Notes under the pieces: model-generated | Told to the model about the DNA's origin: nothing | The model's input: only the letters and a program-made list of their open reading frames with translations | Databases searched by the model: none | In this document: positions 21,844 through 30,516 of the stretch, piece after piece | Layout of the letters: every line of letters starts with the position of its first letter | Position numbering within the stretch: position 1 is the first letter of the stretch | Assembly (NCBI RefSeq): GCF_014235845.1 | Contig: NZ_JACJUQ010000012.1 | Location: 1 to 64,000 of the forward strand | Source: Pontivivens nitratireducens | GTDB lineage: Bacteria > Pseudomonadota > Alphaproteobacteria > Rhodobacterales > Rhodobacteraceae | DNA length: 64,000 nt | Direction: 5' to 3' | Position numbers and translations under genes: made by a program

Positions 21844-23612
21844 GGTTCCGTCCCCCCTGCTGCACGGATCAATGGTAGGCTTACCTCGAACACCGCGCCG
21901 CCATCCACAGCGTTTCGCGCGGTCAGGCTGCCGCCCAGATCGCGCACGATTCCGGCGGAAATGGCAAGGCCGAGGCCAACCCCCTCGCCCGGTGCCTTGG
22001 TTGTGAAAAACGGCTCGAACAGCTTCGCCGCCGTCCCCTGGAACCCCGGTCCCGCGTCGCGGACCTGTATCCGCGCAAGGTTGGGGCCAGAAAATACCTC
22101 GATGGTAATGACCGGCTCCGGAACCGAGCGCATCGCATCCGCCGCGTTGCGCAGCAGATTGATCAGCACCTGTTCCAGCCGCATGGAATCAGCACGAACC
22201 ATCACGGGCGTGTCGGGCATGCCGCGAATGATCTCGATCCGGCTCTGCCCGATCTGGGGCGCCATGATCGCCAGCGCCGCGGACACGCAGGTGCGCACGT
22301 CCACCTCCCCCAACTCGGAAGTACCCTTGCGAGCGAAAGTCTTGAGCTGGCCGGTGATGGTGGCCATCCGCGTGATCAGATCGTCGATCCGCTGGAAGGA
22401 GGTCATTGCCTCCTCCGGCCGGTTGCGCTTCATCAGCAGTTGCGCCCCCGCCAGATAGGTCTTCATCGCGGCCAACGGCTGGTTCAACTCATGGCTGACA
22501 GCGGCGGACATCTGCCCCAACGCGGCGAGGCGGGAGGATTGTTCGAGCGATTGCTCCGCCTCTTGCAAGCTCTGCTCAATGCGCAGACGTTCCTCGATTT
22601 CCGATCCGAGGCGAACGTTGAGCGCGCGCAGTTCCTCGGACTCACGCTGAAGCTGTAGCGATCTTCGCGCGACGCGCCGTGAAATGACGTAAAGTCCGAG
22701 CGCAACCAGCAGCGACATGCCCATGATTTCCAATGCCAAAACGCCGGTCACACGTTCGCGAACCTCGGAAATCGGGGCGAGATAGGTGACGGTCCACCCC
22801 CGGAAATCGACCTCCCGATCTATGCGCAGGAACACCTCATCGTCGATGGCGACCTGGGGGCCAGCATTGCTTGGGTCCAGCGACAGCATGGGAAGCAGGC
22901 CAAACCGTCCCGCGCCCTGCGCCGACAAGGGATCGAGAAACGGCGACAGCGAGCGATAGCGCCATTCGGCCCGTGACGACAGCAGGATCAGATCCTCCGC
23001 ATTCGTGACGAAAACCTGATCGGCGCTGGACACCCATTCATCCTGCAACCCGGCCAGATCCAGTTCGATCACCACGACGCCCAGGATCGTCCCGCTTTGC
23101 TGGATGCGCCGGGCAAAGAAGAACCGCTGCTCCGTATCGGACACGGCCACGGTGGCGAAGACCGACACGTCCTGATCGAGGGCAAGCTGAAAATACGGGG
23201 CCACCCCGTGGTTGATCTGCCGATCAATGGACTGCGTATCGGCCACCGGCGTTCCGGTCGCGGTATAAAGCGATATGCTGAGCGCGCCGGTCGTGGACTG
23301 CACACCCCCCAGCGTCAGCAAGGTCTGTTCGCTGGGCGCGCCGGTCAGGGCGGACAGCAAAAGCCGGTCCTGCGCCAACAGGGCGGACGCGACGGTATAG
23401 GTCTTGAGCACCGATTCGATGGCGTTTGCATAAAGCGTGGAGCGCACCGACGCCCGATTGCCGAGCGCGGTCATGTACCGATCCGTCAGCACCAGCCAGC
23501 TGGCCCACAGCAGCACCACCGAGAACACCAACGCCAAAGCACCCAGTACGACCTGCGCACGTGGCACACGACGCAGGCGTGCGGTAAAGGGATCCGATGG
23601 GCGGTGTATCAT
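21840..23612 (-). CDS. dctB: DctB-like C4-dicarboxylate sensor kinase
   Basis: A 590-residue sensor kinase. A transmembrane helix near residues 20-42 precedes a periplasmic double-PDC sensor domain (about 45-285), a second transmembrane helix (about 290-310) and a coiled-coil linker (Gln/Glu-rich, 310-365). The HisKA box is LGQMSAAVSHELNQPLAAM. The HATPase has NLLRNAADAM and GVGLGLAIS. It would sense succinate, fumarate or malate and phosphorylate DctD, whose ATG overlaps its stop (ATGA). No dctPQM transporter is in the window. The start at 23612 is the second in-frame option; its Shine-Dalgarno is weak. Confidence 0.85.
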   Translation of the reverse strand: MIHRPSDPFTARLRRVPRAQVVLGALALVFSVVLLWASWLVLTDRYMTALGNRASVRSTLYANAIESVLKTYTVASALLAQDRLLLSALTGAPSEQTLLTLGGVQSTTGALSISLYTATGTPVADTQSIDRQINHGVAPYFQLALDQDVSVFATVAVSDTEQRFFFARRIQQSGTILGVVVIELDLAGLQDEWVSSADQVFVTNAEDLILLSSRAEWRYRSLSPFLDPLSAQGAGRFGLLPMLSLDPSNAGPQVAIDDEVFLRIDREVDFRGWTVTYLAPISEVRERVTGVLALEIMGMSLLVALGLYVISRRVARRSLQLQRESEELRALNVRLGSEIEERLRIEQSLQEAEQSLEQSSRLAALGQMSAAVSHELNQPLAAMKTYLAGAQLLMKRNRPEEAMTSFQRIDDLITRMATITGQLKTFARKGTSELGEVDVRTCVSAALAIMAPQIGQSRIEIIRGMPDTPVMVRADSMRLEQVLINLLRNAADAMRSVPEPVITIEVFSGPNLARIQVRDAGPGFQGTAAKLFEPFFTTKAPGEGVGLGLAISAGIVRDLGGSLTARNAVDGGAVFEVSLPLIRAAGGTEP

Positions 23613-23718
23613 CGACCGGAACGTAGGTCGGGCTGCGCGTTCAAGCAACTTTGATTGGGTGCAAATCGTTCTATTTGCTACGCAGAGACGAAAGCCACAC
23701 GCGCGAGAGGATTATTCC

Positions 23719-24678
23719 ATGCACTATCATCGCCGCCCAAGCTGGGCGATCGCCGATTCCAGCGTCACGCCTGAGCATGTCTTTCTGAATCGGCGGGCCT
23801 TGCTGGCTGGCATGGGAATGGGCGCGGGACTGCTGGCCCTGCCCGGCCGTGGGCGTGCGGAGGCTGGAATCTCACCTTTGGAGGCACCGCAAAATCCCGC
23901 CTTCGCGGATGCCGGTCGCCCCGCAACCGACGAATCGTTAACTGCATTCTACAACAATTATTACGAATTCGGCTCCTCCAAGCGGATCGCGGATGAGGCG
24001 CAGAAGCTCGACGTCACCGGATGGAAGGTCAAGATCGCCGGTCTGGTCGAGGAAGAGTTCGAAATCGACTTTCAGGATCTGATGGGCCGGATGCCGCTGG
24101 AGGATCGCAATTATCGCCACCGTTGCGTCGAAGCCTGGTCGATGGTCGCACCCTGGACCGGCTTCCCCCTGTCCAAGCTGGTCGAGTTGGCCAAGCCGCT
24201 GTCCAGCGCGACTTACGTGAAGTTCCAGACCTTCCTCGACCCCGATGTGGCCACCGAACAGCGCGCGACCTGGTGGCCCTGGCCCTATACCGAGGGTCTG
24301 ACAATCGACGAGGCGATGAACGAATTGAGCTTCATGGTCGTCGGCGCCTATGGCAAGGAATTGCACAAGCAGTTCGGTGCCCCCATGCGCCTGCACACCC
24401 CGTGGAAATTCGGCTTCAAGTCCATCAAGGCCATCGACCGGATCGAATTCACCGATGAACGCCCCCTCAGCTTCTGGGAGGAACTGGCCGAGAACGAATA
24501 TGGATTCTGGGCAAACGTGAACCCCGAAGTGCCCCACCCCCGCTGGAGCCAGGCGGACGAACTGGTTCTGGGCACGGATGAGCGGGTGCCGACCCGGCTG
24601 TACAATGGATATGAGGAACAGGTGGCGGCGATGTATGGCGACCTGCCGCAAAGCGTCGGGGAACGGTTCTGGCGTTAA
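23719..24678 (+). CDS. msrP: Periplasmic methionine sulfoxide reductase, molybdenum subunit MsrP
   Basis: A 319-residue molybdopterin enzyme that repairs oxidised methionines in periplasmic proteins. A Tat signal with NRRALLAG lies near residue 25. The Mo ligand is Cys136 in YRHRCVEAWSMVAPWTGFP. Other family blocks are TWWPWPYTEGLTIDEA, PMRLHTPWKFGFKSIK and ERFWR at the C-terminus. The start has GAGAGG about 9 bases upstream. The usual heme partner MsrQ is not adjacent: the next gene is convergent and unrelated, overlapping by 4 bp. Confidence 0.94.
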   Translation: MHYHRRPSWAIADSSVTPEHVFLNRRALLAGMGMGAGLLALPGRGRAEAGISPLEAPQNPAFADAGRPATDESLTAFYNNYYEFGSSKRIADEAQKLDVTGWKVKIAGLVEEEFEIDFQDLMGRMPLEDRNYRHRCVEAWSMVAPWTGFPLSKLVELAKPLSSATYVKFQTFLDPDVATEQRATWWPWPYTEGLTIDEAMNELSFMVVGAYGKELHKQFGAPMRLHTPWKFGFKSIKAIDRIEFTDERPLSFWEELAENEYGFWANVNPEVPHPRWSQADELVLGTDERVPTRLYNGYEEQVAAMYGDLPQSVGERFWR

Positions 24679-25364
24679 AGCCCTGACAGGGCGGTCGCCA
24701 GATCGCCATAGCCAGTAAAGCGCCGCTCGAACCGCAATCCCAGCGTTTCGGCGGCGCTTTCTGCCTTTCGGGTCAGGCCGTCATCATCGGTCTGGGCCAG
24801 ATAAACCAGCCGCTCGTAATTGCCGAAATACAGGTCCTTGAGTTCGGGGTGCGCCGCCAGCCCCAACGGTTTCGTGACGAAGGTATCGAATTGCCGGGCC
24901 AGAAAATCGGTGAGGTAGAAGCTGGTGACCTCCTGCCGCGTGGCCTGTTGCTCCACCCCTTCGAAAAAGGCATAGCAATGCGGGCCGGGCAGACGGGCGA
25001 CATCATGCCGACGGCACACTTCATCCAGTGCACCCCCGGTTCCGCAATCGGCATATAGGATGAAAATCTCCTCGTAGCCGTCGGATTTGGCGAGAGAAAT
25101 CTCTCGCTCGACTGCGGGTGCGATCTGCTCCGGATGGTTGTGCAGAATGGCGGGCAGGCAGCGCAGCGCAAAATGCTCCGCCCCGTTGGCGCGGTTCACG
25201 GCGAGAATTTCGCGGGCCAGCGCGCCACAGGCGATAAGTGCAACACGCCCCGCACCGATATTCGCCCGCTGGTGGGTCAGCGTGTCCACGTCCAACGGGC
25301 CACGAGATACAGGCGCAGCCGCGCGCGATTGCAAACGCGCCGTGCGTCCGCCGCGCCGGGTCAC
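24675..25364 (-). CDS. DUF1638 domain protein
   Basis: A 229-residue protein of the DUF1638 family. Recognisable segments are VALIACGALAREI, FILYADCGTGGALDEVC and LPGPHCYAFFEGVEQ. The conserved Cys and His suggest a metal or cofactor site. Family genes are often found with corrinoid-protein and methyltransferase genes, as here. The molecular function is not established. Its ATG overlaps the stop of the UPF0145 gene (ATGA at 25361-25364), so it is in the same operon. Confidence 0.8.
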   Translation of the reverse strand: MTRRGGRTARLQSRAAAPVSRGPLDVDTLTHQRANIGAGRVALIACGALAREILAVNRANGAEHFALRCLPAILHNHPEQIAPAVEREISLAKSDGYEEIFILYADCGTGGALDEVCRRHDVARLPGPHCYAFFEGVEQQATRQEVTSFYLTDFLARQFDTFVTKPLGLAAHPELKDLYFGNYERLVYLAQTDDDGLTRKAESAAETLGLRFERRFTGYGDLATALSGL

Positions 25365-25696
25365 GCCAACCGTACGGCCGTGCCGTAGAACACCACTTCG
25401 GACGCCTGCTGTGAAATGGTCGAGGTTTGCATCCGCACGCCGACCACTGCATCGGCACCCAGAGCGCGAGCCTCCGCGATCATCCGGTCCATGGCCTGTT
25501 CCCGGCTGGCGGCGAGCAGTTGCTGATATTCGCGGATCTCGCCCCCTACCAGATTGCGCAGGGATGCCACAATGTCCGAGCCCATATGCTTGGCCCGGAC
25601 GGTGGAGCCGCGCACCAGCCCAAGTGCCGCCACAACCTCGCGCCCGGGAACGGTATCTATGGTCAGAACCGGAAGATCAGCGTTCGATACGGTCAT
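25361..25696 (-). CDS. UPF0145 / YbjQ-like heavy-metal-binding domain protein
   Basis: A 111-residue protein of the UPF0145 (YbjQ) family. Typical blocks are TVPGREVVAALGLVRGSTVR, then RDQ-like LAASREQAMDRMIAEARALGADAVVGVR. Family members form pentameric beta barrels; the role is unknown. The start at 25696 has GAGGA 8 bases upstream. It overlaps the end of the small membrane protein gene by 20 bp and the DUF1638 start by 4 bp, so the three are tightly coupled. Confidence 0.85.
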   Translation of the reverse strand: MTVSNADLPVLTIDTVPGREVVAALGLVRGSTVRAKHMGSDIVASLRNLVGGEIREYQQLLAASREQAMDRMIAEARALGADAVVGVRMQTSTISQQASEVVFYGTAVRLA

Positions 25697-25895
25697 AATA
25701 ATCGTCCTCAGCATTGGTGAGGCGGTCGCGGATCACCCTCACGCAGATATAGGCCACCAGCGCAAGAACCGGCACGATGGCGATCAGCAGGGGCGGCATC
25801 GTGATCGCCGCGCTGAGAAGCAAACCGATATAGACTGCGATGCCCGCCGCAGCCATAGCGGCCACAACGATCAGAACGAAACGGTCAAGTGGCAT
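25677..25895 (-). CDS. Small two-helix membrane protein
   Basis: A 72-residue protein with two hydrophobic segments (FVLIVVAAMAAAGIAVYIGLL, about 5-25, and MPPLLIAIVPVLALVAYICV, about 33-52). The charged C-terminus (RDRLTNAEDDYYDRIER) is probably cytoplasmic. The start at 25895 has GGAGAGG at good spacing. I do not recognise a family. Its place between the corrinoid gene and the UPF0145 gene, with a 20-bp overlap with the latter, suggests they are made together. Confidence 0.65.
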   Translation of the reverse strand: MPLDRFVLIVVAAMAAAGIAVYIGLLLSAAITMPPLLIAIVPVLALVAYICVRVIRDRLTNAEDDYYDRIER

Positions 25896-25997
25896 TGCAT
25901 CCTCTCCATCGGGCCGAAACGACCCCCGATCACGATATAGGAAGCCGAGGCCAGACGATACAGGGCAGCCAGTACGACACAAAGGCAGTGTGCAGGA

Positions 25998-26699
25998 TCA
26001 GGACCCGACGCTGTTGTGCCTGCGCGCGATAAGCTCCTTGGCCGTTTCGACAGCGACAGCGGCATCACGGCAATAGGCATCCGCGCCGATCGCCTTACCG
26101 AATTCCTCGTTCAGCGGCGCACCGCCGACCATGACGATATAGTCGTCGCGTATCCCCTTCTCGACCAGGGTGTCGATGATGACCTTCATGTAGGGCATGG
26201 TGGTCGTCAGCAGGGCGGACATGCCGACGATGTCGGGCTGATCGCGCTCGATCGCCTCAAGGTAGTTTTCCACAGCGTTGTTGATGCCGAGATCCGTCAC
26301 CTCGAACCCCGCACCCTCCATCATCATCGCTACGAGGTTCTTGCCGATATCGTGGATGTCCCCCTTGACCGTGCCGATCACCATGCGGCCCAGACGGGGG
26401 GCGCCGGTTTCGATCAGCAGCGGTTTGAGGATACTCATGCCCGATTTCATCGCGTTGGCGGCAAGCAGAACCTCGGGCACGAAAAGGATGCCATCACGGA
26501 AGTCGATCCCGACAATGCCCATCCCCTCGACCAATGTCCGCGTAAGAATGTCGTAGGGGGTCCAGCCACGCTCCAGCAGGATATTCACGCCCTCCATGAT
26601 CTCATCCTTGAGACCGTCATAGAGGTCGTCGTGCATCTGAAGCGTCAGTTCCTCGTCGTTCAGTTCGGAAAGGATGATGTCCTGTTCGTCATCGGCCAT
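25998..26699 (-). CDS. Corrinoid (B12-binding) methyltransferase protein
   Basis: A 233-residue cobalamin carrier. An N-terminal helical cap domain (about 15-100) is followed by the B12-binding Rossmann domain with DxHxxG (D114, H116, G119 in GTVKGDIHDIGKN), then SALLTTTMPYMK and VMVGGAPLNEEFG. It carries a methyl group between methyltransferase partners. With the homocysteine methyltransferase just upstream, it could act as the B12 module of a split methionine synthase. A role with other methyl donors is the alternative. Confidence 0.9.
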   Translation of the reverse strand: MADDEQDIILSELNDEELTLQMHDDLYDGLKDEIMEGVNILLERGWTPYDILTRTLVEGMGIVGIDFRDGILFVPEVLLAANAMKSGMSILKPLLIETGAPRLGRMVIGTVKGDIHDIGKNLVAMMMEGAGFEVTDLGINNAVENYLEAIERDQPDIVGMSALLTTTMPYMKVIIDTLVEKGIRDDYIVMVGGAPLNEEFGKAIGADAYCRDAAVAVETAKELIARRHNSVGS

Positions 26700-26844
26700 A
26701 AGTTGTCCATCCAGTTGTGCGCACCGCGCCTGATCTTCATTGCATATAAGACCGCGCCCCGTGGGGGAAGCGGCTCAATCGCGACCATGTCCCGCCGCTT
26801 GGCGACATCGCCCGCGCGGGCCTCATGGTCATATCGCCACCCGG

Positions 26845-27861
26845 TCAGGTGCGCCGACGGCGACGTTCGCGTTTGGGGGCATCGGCGGCGGCCTCACCCG
26901 TGCCATCGCTGGCCGAGGAAAATCCGCCGAGGACCTCCTCGATCTGCTGCAGAGAGGGTTTGGCCTGGCGCGGCGTTTCCTCCAGCGCGCGACGCATGGC
27001 GACCAGATGCTCCGGCATGGTTCCGCAGCAGCCGCCGATGATCTTCGCGCCCAGATCGCGGGCCAGGCAGGCGTATTTTCCCATCAACTCCGGCGTGCCG
27101 TCGTAATGAATATGGCCTTCGACATATTTCGGGATACCCGCATTGCCCTTGGCGATCAGGTTCGCACCCTCCGCCGCCTCGACCATGCCGGTCATGGTCC
27201 GCAGCAGGTCGGACGCGCCGACGCCGCAATTCGCGCCGAAGGCCAGCGGCGCGTGCGGCAGCGCCTTCATGAACGCCGCAAGTCCAGTGGAGGTGACACC
27301 CATCATAGTACGGCCTGCGGTATCGAAGCTCATCGTGCCGCACCACGGCGCGTTCAGGTTCGCGCAAGCCTCCGCCGCGGCGCGCATCTCCTCCTCGGAG
27401 CTGATCGTCTCAACCCACAAAACATCCGCACCGCCAGCCAGCAGGGCCGCGCCGGCTTCCTCGAACATCTCCACCGCAGAGGCGTGCGTCAGGGGGCCGA
27501 CGGGCACCAGCAACTCGCCGGTCGGGCCCAGCGAGCCTGCCACGACGATATCACGGCCCGAGGCATCGGCGGCCTCCCGCGCGATCTCGGCGGCGGCCTT
27601 GTTCAACTCCGCCACGCGATGCTGCGCATTGTGCAGTTTCAGACGCGAGGCATTGCCCCCGAAGGAATTCGTGAGGAAGATGTCCGAGCCGGAGTTGACC
27701 GCCCCGTCATACAGGGCCCGGATCTTGGCAGGTTCTTCCACGTTCCACATTTCGGGCGCGTCACCGGACATCAGCCCCATGTTGAACAGGTTGGTGCCGG
27801 TCGCACCATCGGCCAGCAACCAGTCACGTTGGGACAACAGGCGGGAAAGACGGTCGGTCAT
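26845..27861 (-). CDS. Homocysteine S-methyltransferase domain protein (betaine-homocysteine type / MetH module)
   Basis: A 338-residue TIM-barrel methyltransferase. The N-terminus DWLLADGATGTNLFNMG and DIFLTNSFGGN are homocysteine-binding. The zinc ligands are C212 (FGANCGVG) and C278/C279 (IIGGCCGTMPEH). Its usual label is betaine-homocysteine methyltransferase, but the adjacent corrinoid gene suggests it is the homocysteine half of a split cobalamin-dependent methionine synthase. The C-terminus is a basic tail (KRERRRRRT). It follows sufE by 12 bp, so the two are likely cotranscribed. Confidence 0.88.
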   Translation of the reverse strand: MTDRLSRLLSQRDWLLADGATGTNLFNMGLMSGDAPEMWNVEEPAKIRALYDGAVNSGSDIFLTNSFGGNASRLKLHNAQHRVAELNKAAAEIAREAADASGRDIVVAGSLGPTGELLVPVGPLTHASAVEMFEEAGAALLAGGADVLWVETISSEEEMRAAAEACANLNAPWCGTMSFDTAGRTMMGVTSTGLAAFMKALPHAPLAFGANCGVGASDLLRTMTGMVEAAEGANLIAKGNAGIPKYVEGHIHYDGTPELMGKYACLARDLGAKIIGGCCGTMPEHLVAMRRALEETPRQAKPSLQQIEEVLGGFSSASDGTGEAAADAPKRERRRRRT

Positions 27862-27873
27862 GTCGGAATCCTT

Positions 27874-28284
27874 TCAGGCAGCCGAGGCCGCGAACAGGCG
27901 AACCCGCTCGATCATGGCCCGCAGGCCGTTGGAGCGTTGTGCGCTCAAATGAGAATCGAGGCCGAGGCGGGCGAACTCCGCCGGGGCGTCAATGTCGAGG
28001 ATCTCGCGGGCCGTGCGCCCGGAATACAGCGTGCGCAGGATCGCGATCAGCCCCCGCACGATCATCGCGTCGCTGTCCCCGTCGAAGGTAATCACCTGCC
28101 CCTCGACCTGCGGGACCAGCCAGACCTGCGAGGCGCAGCCGTCCACCTTGGTTGCGGGGGTGCGCAGGCTTTCGTCGAGAGGCGGCATGGCGCGGCCCAG
28201 ATCAATGACGTGGGCGTAGCGATCCTCCCAATCGTCCAGGAACTCGAACGTCTCCACGATCTCTTCGAATGCGGCGGCGGCCAT
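27874..28284 (-). CDS. sufE: SufE family Fe-S assembly sulfur acceptor
   Basis: A 136-residue SufE-like protein that accepts sulfane sulfur from a cysteine desulfurase. The active-site Cys50 lies in KVDGCASQVWLVP. The ILRTLYSGRTAREIL segment is also typical. The start at 28284 has CGGAG 6 bases upstream; a longer open frame is not used. Other suf genes are not nearby. It leads the sufE-homocysteine methyltransferase pair and is divergent from a lipoprotein gene. Confidence 0.92.
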   Translation of the reverse strand: MAAAAFEEIVETFEFLDDWEDRYAHVIDLGRAMPPLDESLRTPATKVDGCASQVWLVPQVEGQVITFDGDSDAMIVRGLIAILRTLYSGRTAREILDIDAPAEFARLGLDSHLSAQRSNGLRAMIERVRLFAASAA

Positions 28285-28442
28285 TGCGAACTCCGATACT
28301 TGCCTGCAACTCTCTTTGATGCGTGGGATGTACGCGTTGTGGGCCGAGCCGTCCAGACCCCCGGCAAAAGCACGGCACATCACGATGCTGGACCTGGCGG
28401 AACCTGCACCTTACTGTCGCGAAAAACGTGAGGGAGAGAATG

Positions 28443-28868
28443 ATGACCGGACGCCTGATCTTGCTGAGTGGACTCGCCGCGCTGGCATTCGCGCTGCCCG
28501 CCTGCAACCGCGAGGTGGAGGAGCCGGAGGTCGTCTTTGTCGATCCGCGCGTGGCCCGGATCGACCGGCTCGACATCGGACGCTCCCCCGGCGGCTGGAT
28601 CCTTACCGCCCATGTGCGCGATCAGCGCGGCATGGTGGAGGCCTTGACCTTTGACGAGGTGGACAGCCAGGCGGGTGTCAAGGTCTACGACCTGGTTCGC
28701 ACCGACACGGAACGTCTGGCCCCCGGACTGGGCGACCTGTCCTCCCAAACCGGCGTGGCCGCGATCTTCATTCGTGACGCGGAGCTGGAGGGCGTGGCGA
28801 CAATCGAGGTCCGGGCCGAGGGCGGCAGCAGCATCGTCGTGGTTCCGCAGCGGGCCATCGTGGAATAG
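28443..28868 (+). CDS. Putative lipoprotein of unknown function
   Basis: A 141-residue lipoprotein. The signal peptide LILLSGLAALAFALPAC places the lipidated Cys at residue 21. The mature part is a small, mostly beta, acidic domain (AHVRDQRGMVEALTFDEVD, then IEVRAEGGSSIVVVPQ). No known motif is seen. Two ATGs are adjacent (28440 and 28443); AGGGAG is spaced better for 28443. It stands alone between divergent sufE and convergent rnd. Confidence 0.7.
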   Translation: MTGRLILLSGLAALAFALPACNREVEEPEVVFVDPRVARIDRLDIGRSPGGWILTAHVRDQRGMVEALTFDEVDSQAGVKVYDLVRTDTERLAPGLGDLSSQTGVAAIFIRDAELEGVATIEVRAEGGSSIVVVPQRAIVE

Positions 28869-28913
28869 CCGCATCCGAACAGGGCTGAGATTGACGCTCA
28901 GCCCGAGGCGGAG

Positions 28914-30086
28914 TCAGGGCTGTTCGATCTCAACGATGCCGATGCTTTTTCCACGCACGCCGAGCGCGATGCGCCCCTCGATCAGATCCTCGGCCTGCGC
29001 GCCGAAAATCTCATGCCGCCAGCCGGATCGCAGGCGATCGCCCTCGGGCTGTTTCAGCACATAGGCCTCCAGCTCGGGGATGGTCGCGATCAGCTTTTGC
29101 GCGACGCCCGTCCGTTCCGACTGCGCCTTGAGCAGAACCTTGAGCAGGTCCATCAGCGCGGGACTGGCCTGTGCATTGCTGTTTGCTCGCTCCTCACCAC
29201 GCGGCAGGTCGGAATCCGGTACCGCCATGGCGCGGCGCACGACCTCCAGTATCGCCTCGGCGGTGCGACCCTTGCGGGCCTCACGCAGCAGCAATCGTGA
29301 CTTGCCCAGATCGTCGATATTCGTGGGCCGGTTCGAGGCGACTTCGAGCAGCGCGTCGTCCTTCATCAGGCGGCTGCGCGGAATGTCGCGCGCCTGCGCC
29401 TCGGCCTCGCGCCATTCGGCCAGCGCCCGGGCCACGGCGAGGAAACGCGGTGCGGAGGAACGGGTCTTCAGCCGTTTCCAGGCATCCGCCGGATCGGCGC
29501 GATAGGTGTCCGGGCTGGTCAAAACGGCCAATTCCTCGCGCACCCAGCGTTCACGCCCCGACGTGGCCAGCTTGTCCGACAAATGCTCATAGATATCGCG
29601 TAGATAGGTCACATCACCTACCGCATAGGTCTTCTGCTTGTCGCTGAGCGGCCGGCGGGACCAGTCGGTAAAGCGGGAGGATTTGTCCAGCCCCGCTTTG
29701 CAAATCGAGCGGACCAGAGTCTCGTATCCGACCTGCTCACCATATCCGCAGACCATCGCGGCGACCTGCGTGTCGAACAACGGATCGGGCAATGCACCGG
29801 CCTTTTGCCAGAAAATCTCCAGATCCTGACGCGCGGCATGGAAAACCTTCACGACCGAGGTGTCCTGCATCAGGTCGAACAGCGGTCCAAGGTCCAGCCC
29901 GTCAACCAGAACATCAACGATCGCGGCACTTTCAGGCCCGCTGCCCGGATAGGCGATCTGGATCAGGCAAAGCTGCGCGTAATAGGTTCGTTCCCGCAGA
30001 AATTCCGTATCGACAGTAACATAGGGATGGTTCGCCGCCTCGGCGCAGAACGCTGCGAGGGCGTCCGTCGTGGTGATTTCGCGCAT
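28914..30086 (-). CDS. rnd: Ribonuclease D
   Basis: A 390-residue 3'-5' exoribonuclease that trims tRNA 3' ends. The DEDD exonuclease domain has YVTVDTEFLRERTYY (exo I), VFHAARQDLEIFW (exo II) and YAVGDVTYLRDIY (exo III). An HRDC domain follows (about 205-290). The C-terminal part holds a second helical domain. The start at 30086 has AGGCGG in front. Its neighbour upstream is a repeat block and tRNA-Leu, a fitting but probably accidental context. Confidence 0.93.
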   Translation of the reverse strand: MREITTTDALAAFCAEAANHPYVTVDTEFLRERTYYAQLCLIQIAYPGSGPESAAIVDVLVDGLDLGPLFDLMQDTSVVKVFHAARQDLEIFWQKAGALPDPLFDTQVAAMVCGYGEQVGYETLVRSICKAGLDKSSRFTDWSRRPLSDKQKTYAVGDVTYLRDIYEHLSDKLATSGRERWVREELAVLTSPDTYRADPADAWKRLKTRSSAPRFLAVARALAEWREAEAQARDIPRSRLMKDDALLEVASNRPTNIDDLGKSRLLLREARKGRTAEAILEVVRRAMAVPDSDLPRGEERANSNAQASPALMDLLKVLLKAQSERTGVAQKLIATIPELEAYVLKQPEGDRLRSGWRHEIFGAQAEDLIEGRIALGVRGKSIGIVEIEQP

Positions 30087-30182
30087 GTGTCCGCCTGCTT
30101 TTTTCGTAGTCCTAGCGAACTTGCGGTCGATGTCATAGCCCCGGCAAAACGAATTTCCCGCAGCGTGGCAAAGCGGCACCTC

Positions 30183-30516
30183 AAACCTTGGGAACATGTC
30201 GCAGCCGCATGGGCTCTCGGTATTTCTGCGAAACACCTGCCGCCAGTTGCCATACCTCGAGGGCTGACGCCTTTCTGGCGAAAGGCTGGTTGGTAAACCT
30301 TGGGAACATGTCGCAGCCGCGTGGGCTCTCGGCGTTTCTGCGAAACACCTGCCGCCAGGTGCCAGACCTAGAGGTGTGACGCCTTTCTGGCGAAAGGCTG
30401 GTTAGAAAACTTTGGAACATGTCGGAACCGGGTAGGCTCTCGGCGTTTCTGCGAAACACCTGCCGCCAAGTGCCGGACCTTGAGAGTTGAAGCCTTTCTG
30501 ACGAAAGGCTGGTTGG
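30183..30516 (-). repeat. Three tandem ~112-bp direct repeats downstream of tRNA-Leu
   Basis: Three units start at about 30183, 30295 and 30407, each about 110-112 bp. They share TTGGGAACATGTCG, GCTCTCGG-N-TTTCTGCGAAACACCTGCCGCC, and a hairpin GCCTTTC-TGGC-GAAAGGC near the end. Similarity is high but not perfect. The third unit runs exactly into the encoded CCA end of the tRNA. The region between rnd and the tRNA (30087-30513) is otherwise free of genes; open frames through it change frame between units and are not credible. Confidence 0.9.

Noticed and set aside
30183-30516. CRISPR array or phage attachment duplication at tRNA-Leu
   Set aside because: Units are contiguous 112-bp repeats with no spacers, no cas genes are near, and no tRNA segment is duplicated.
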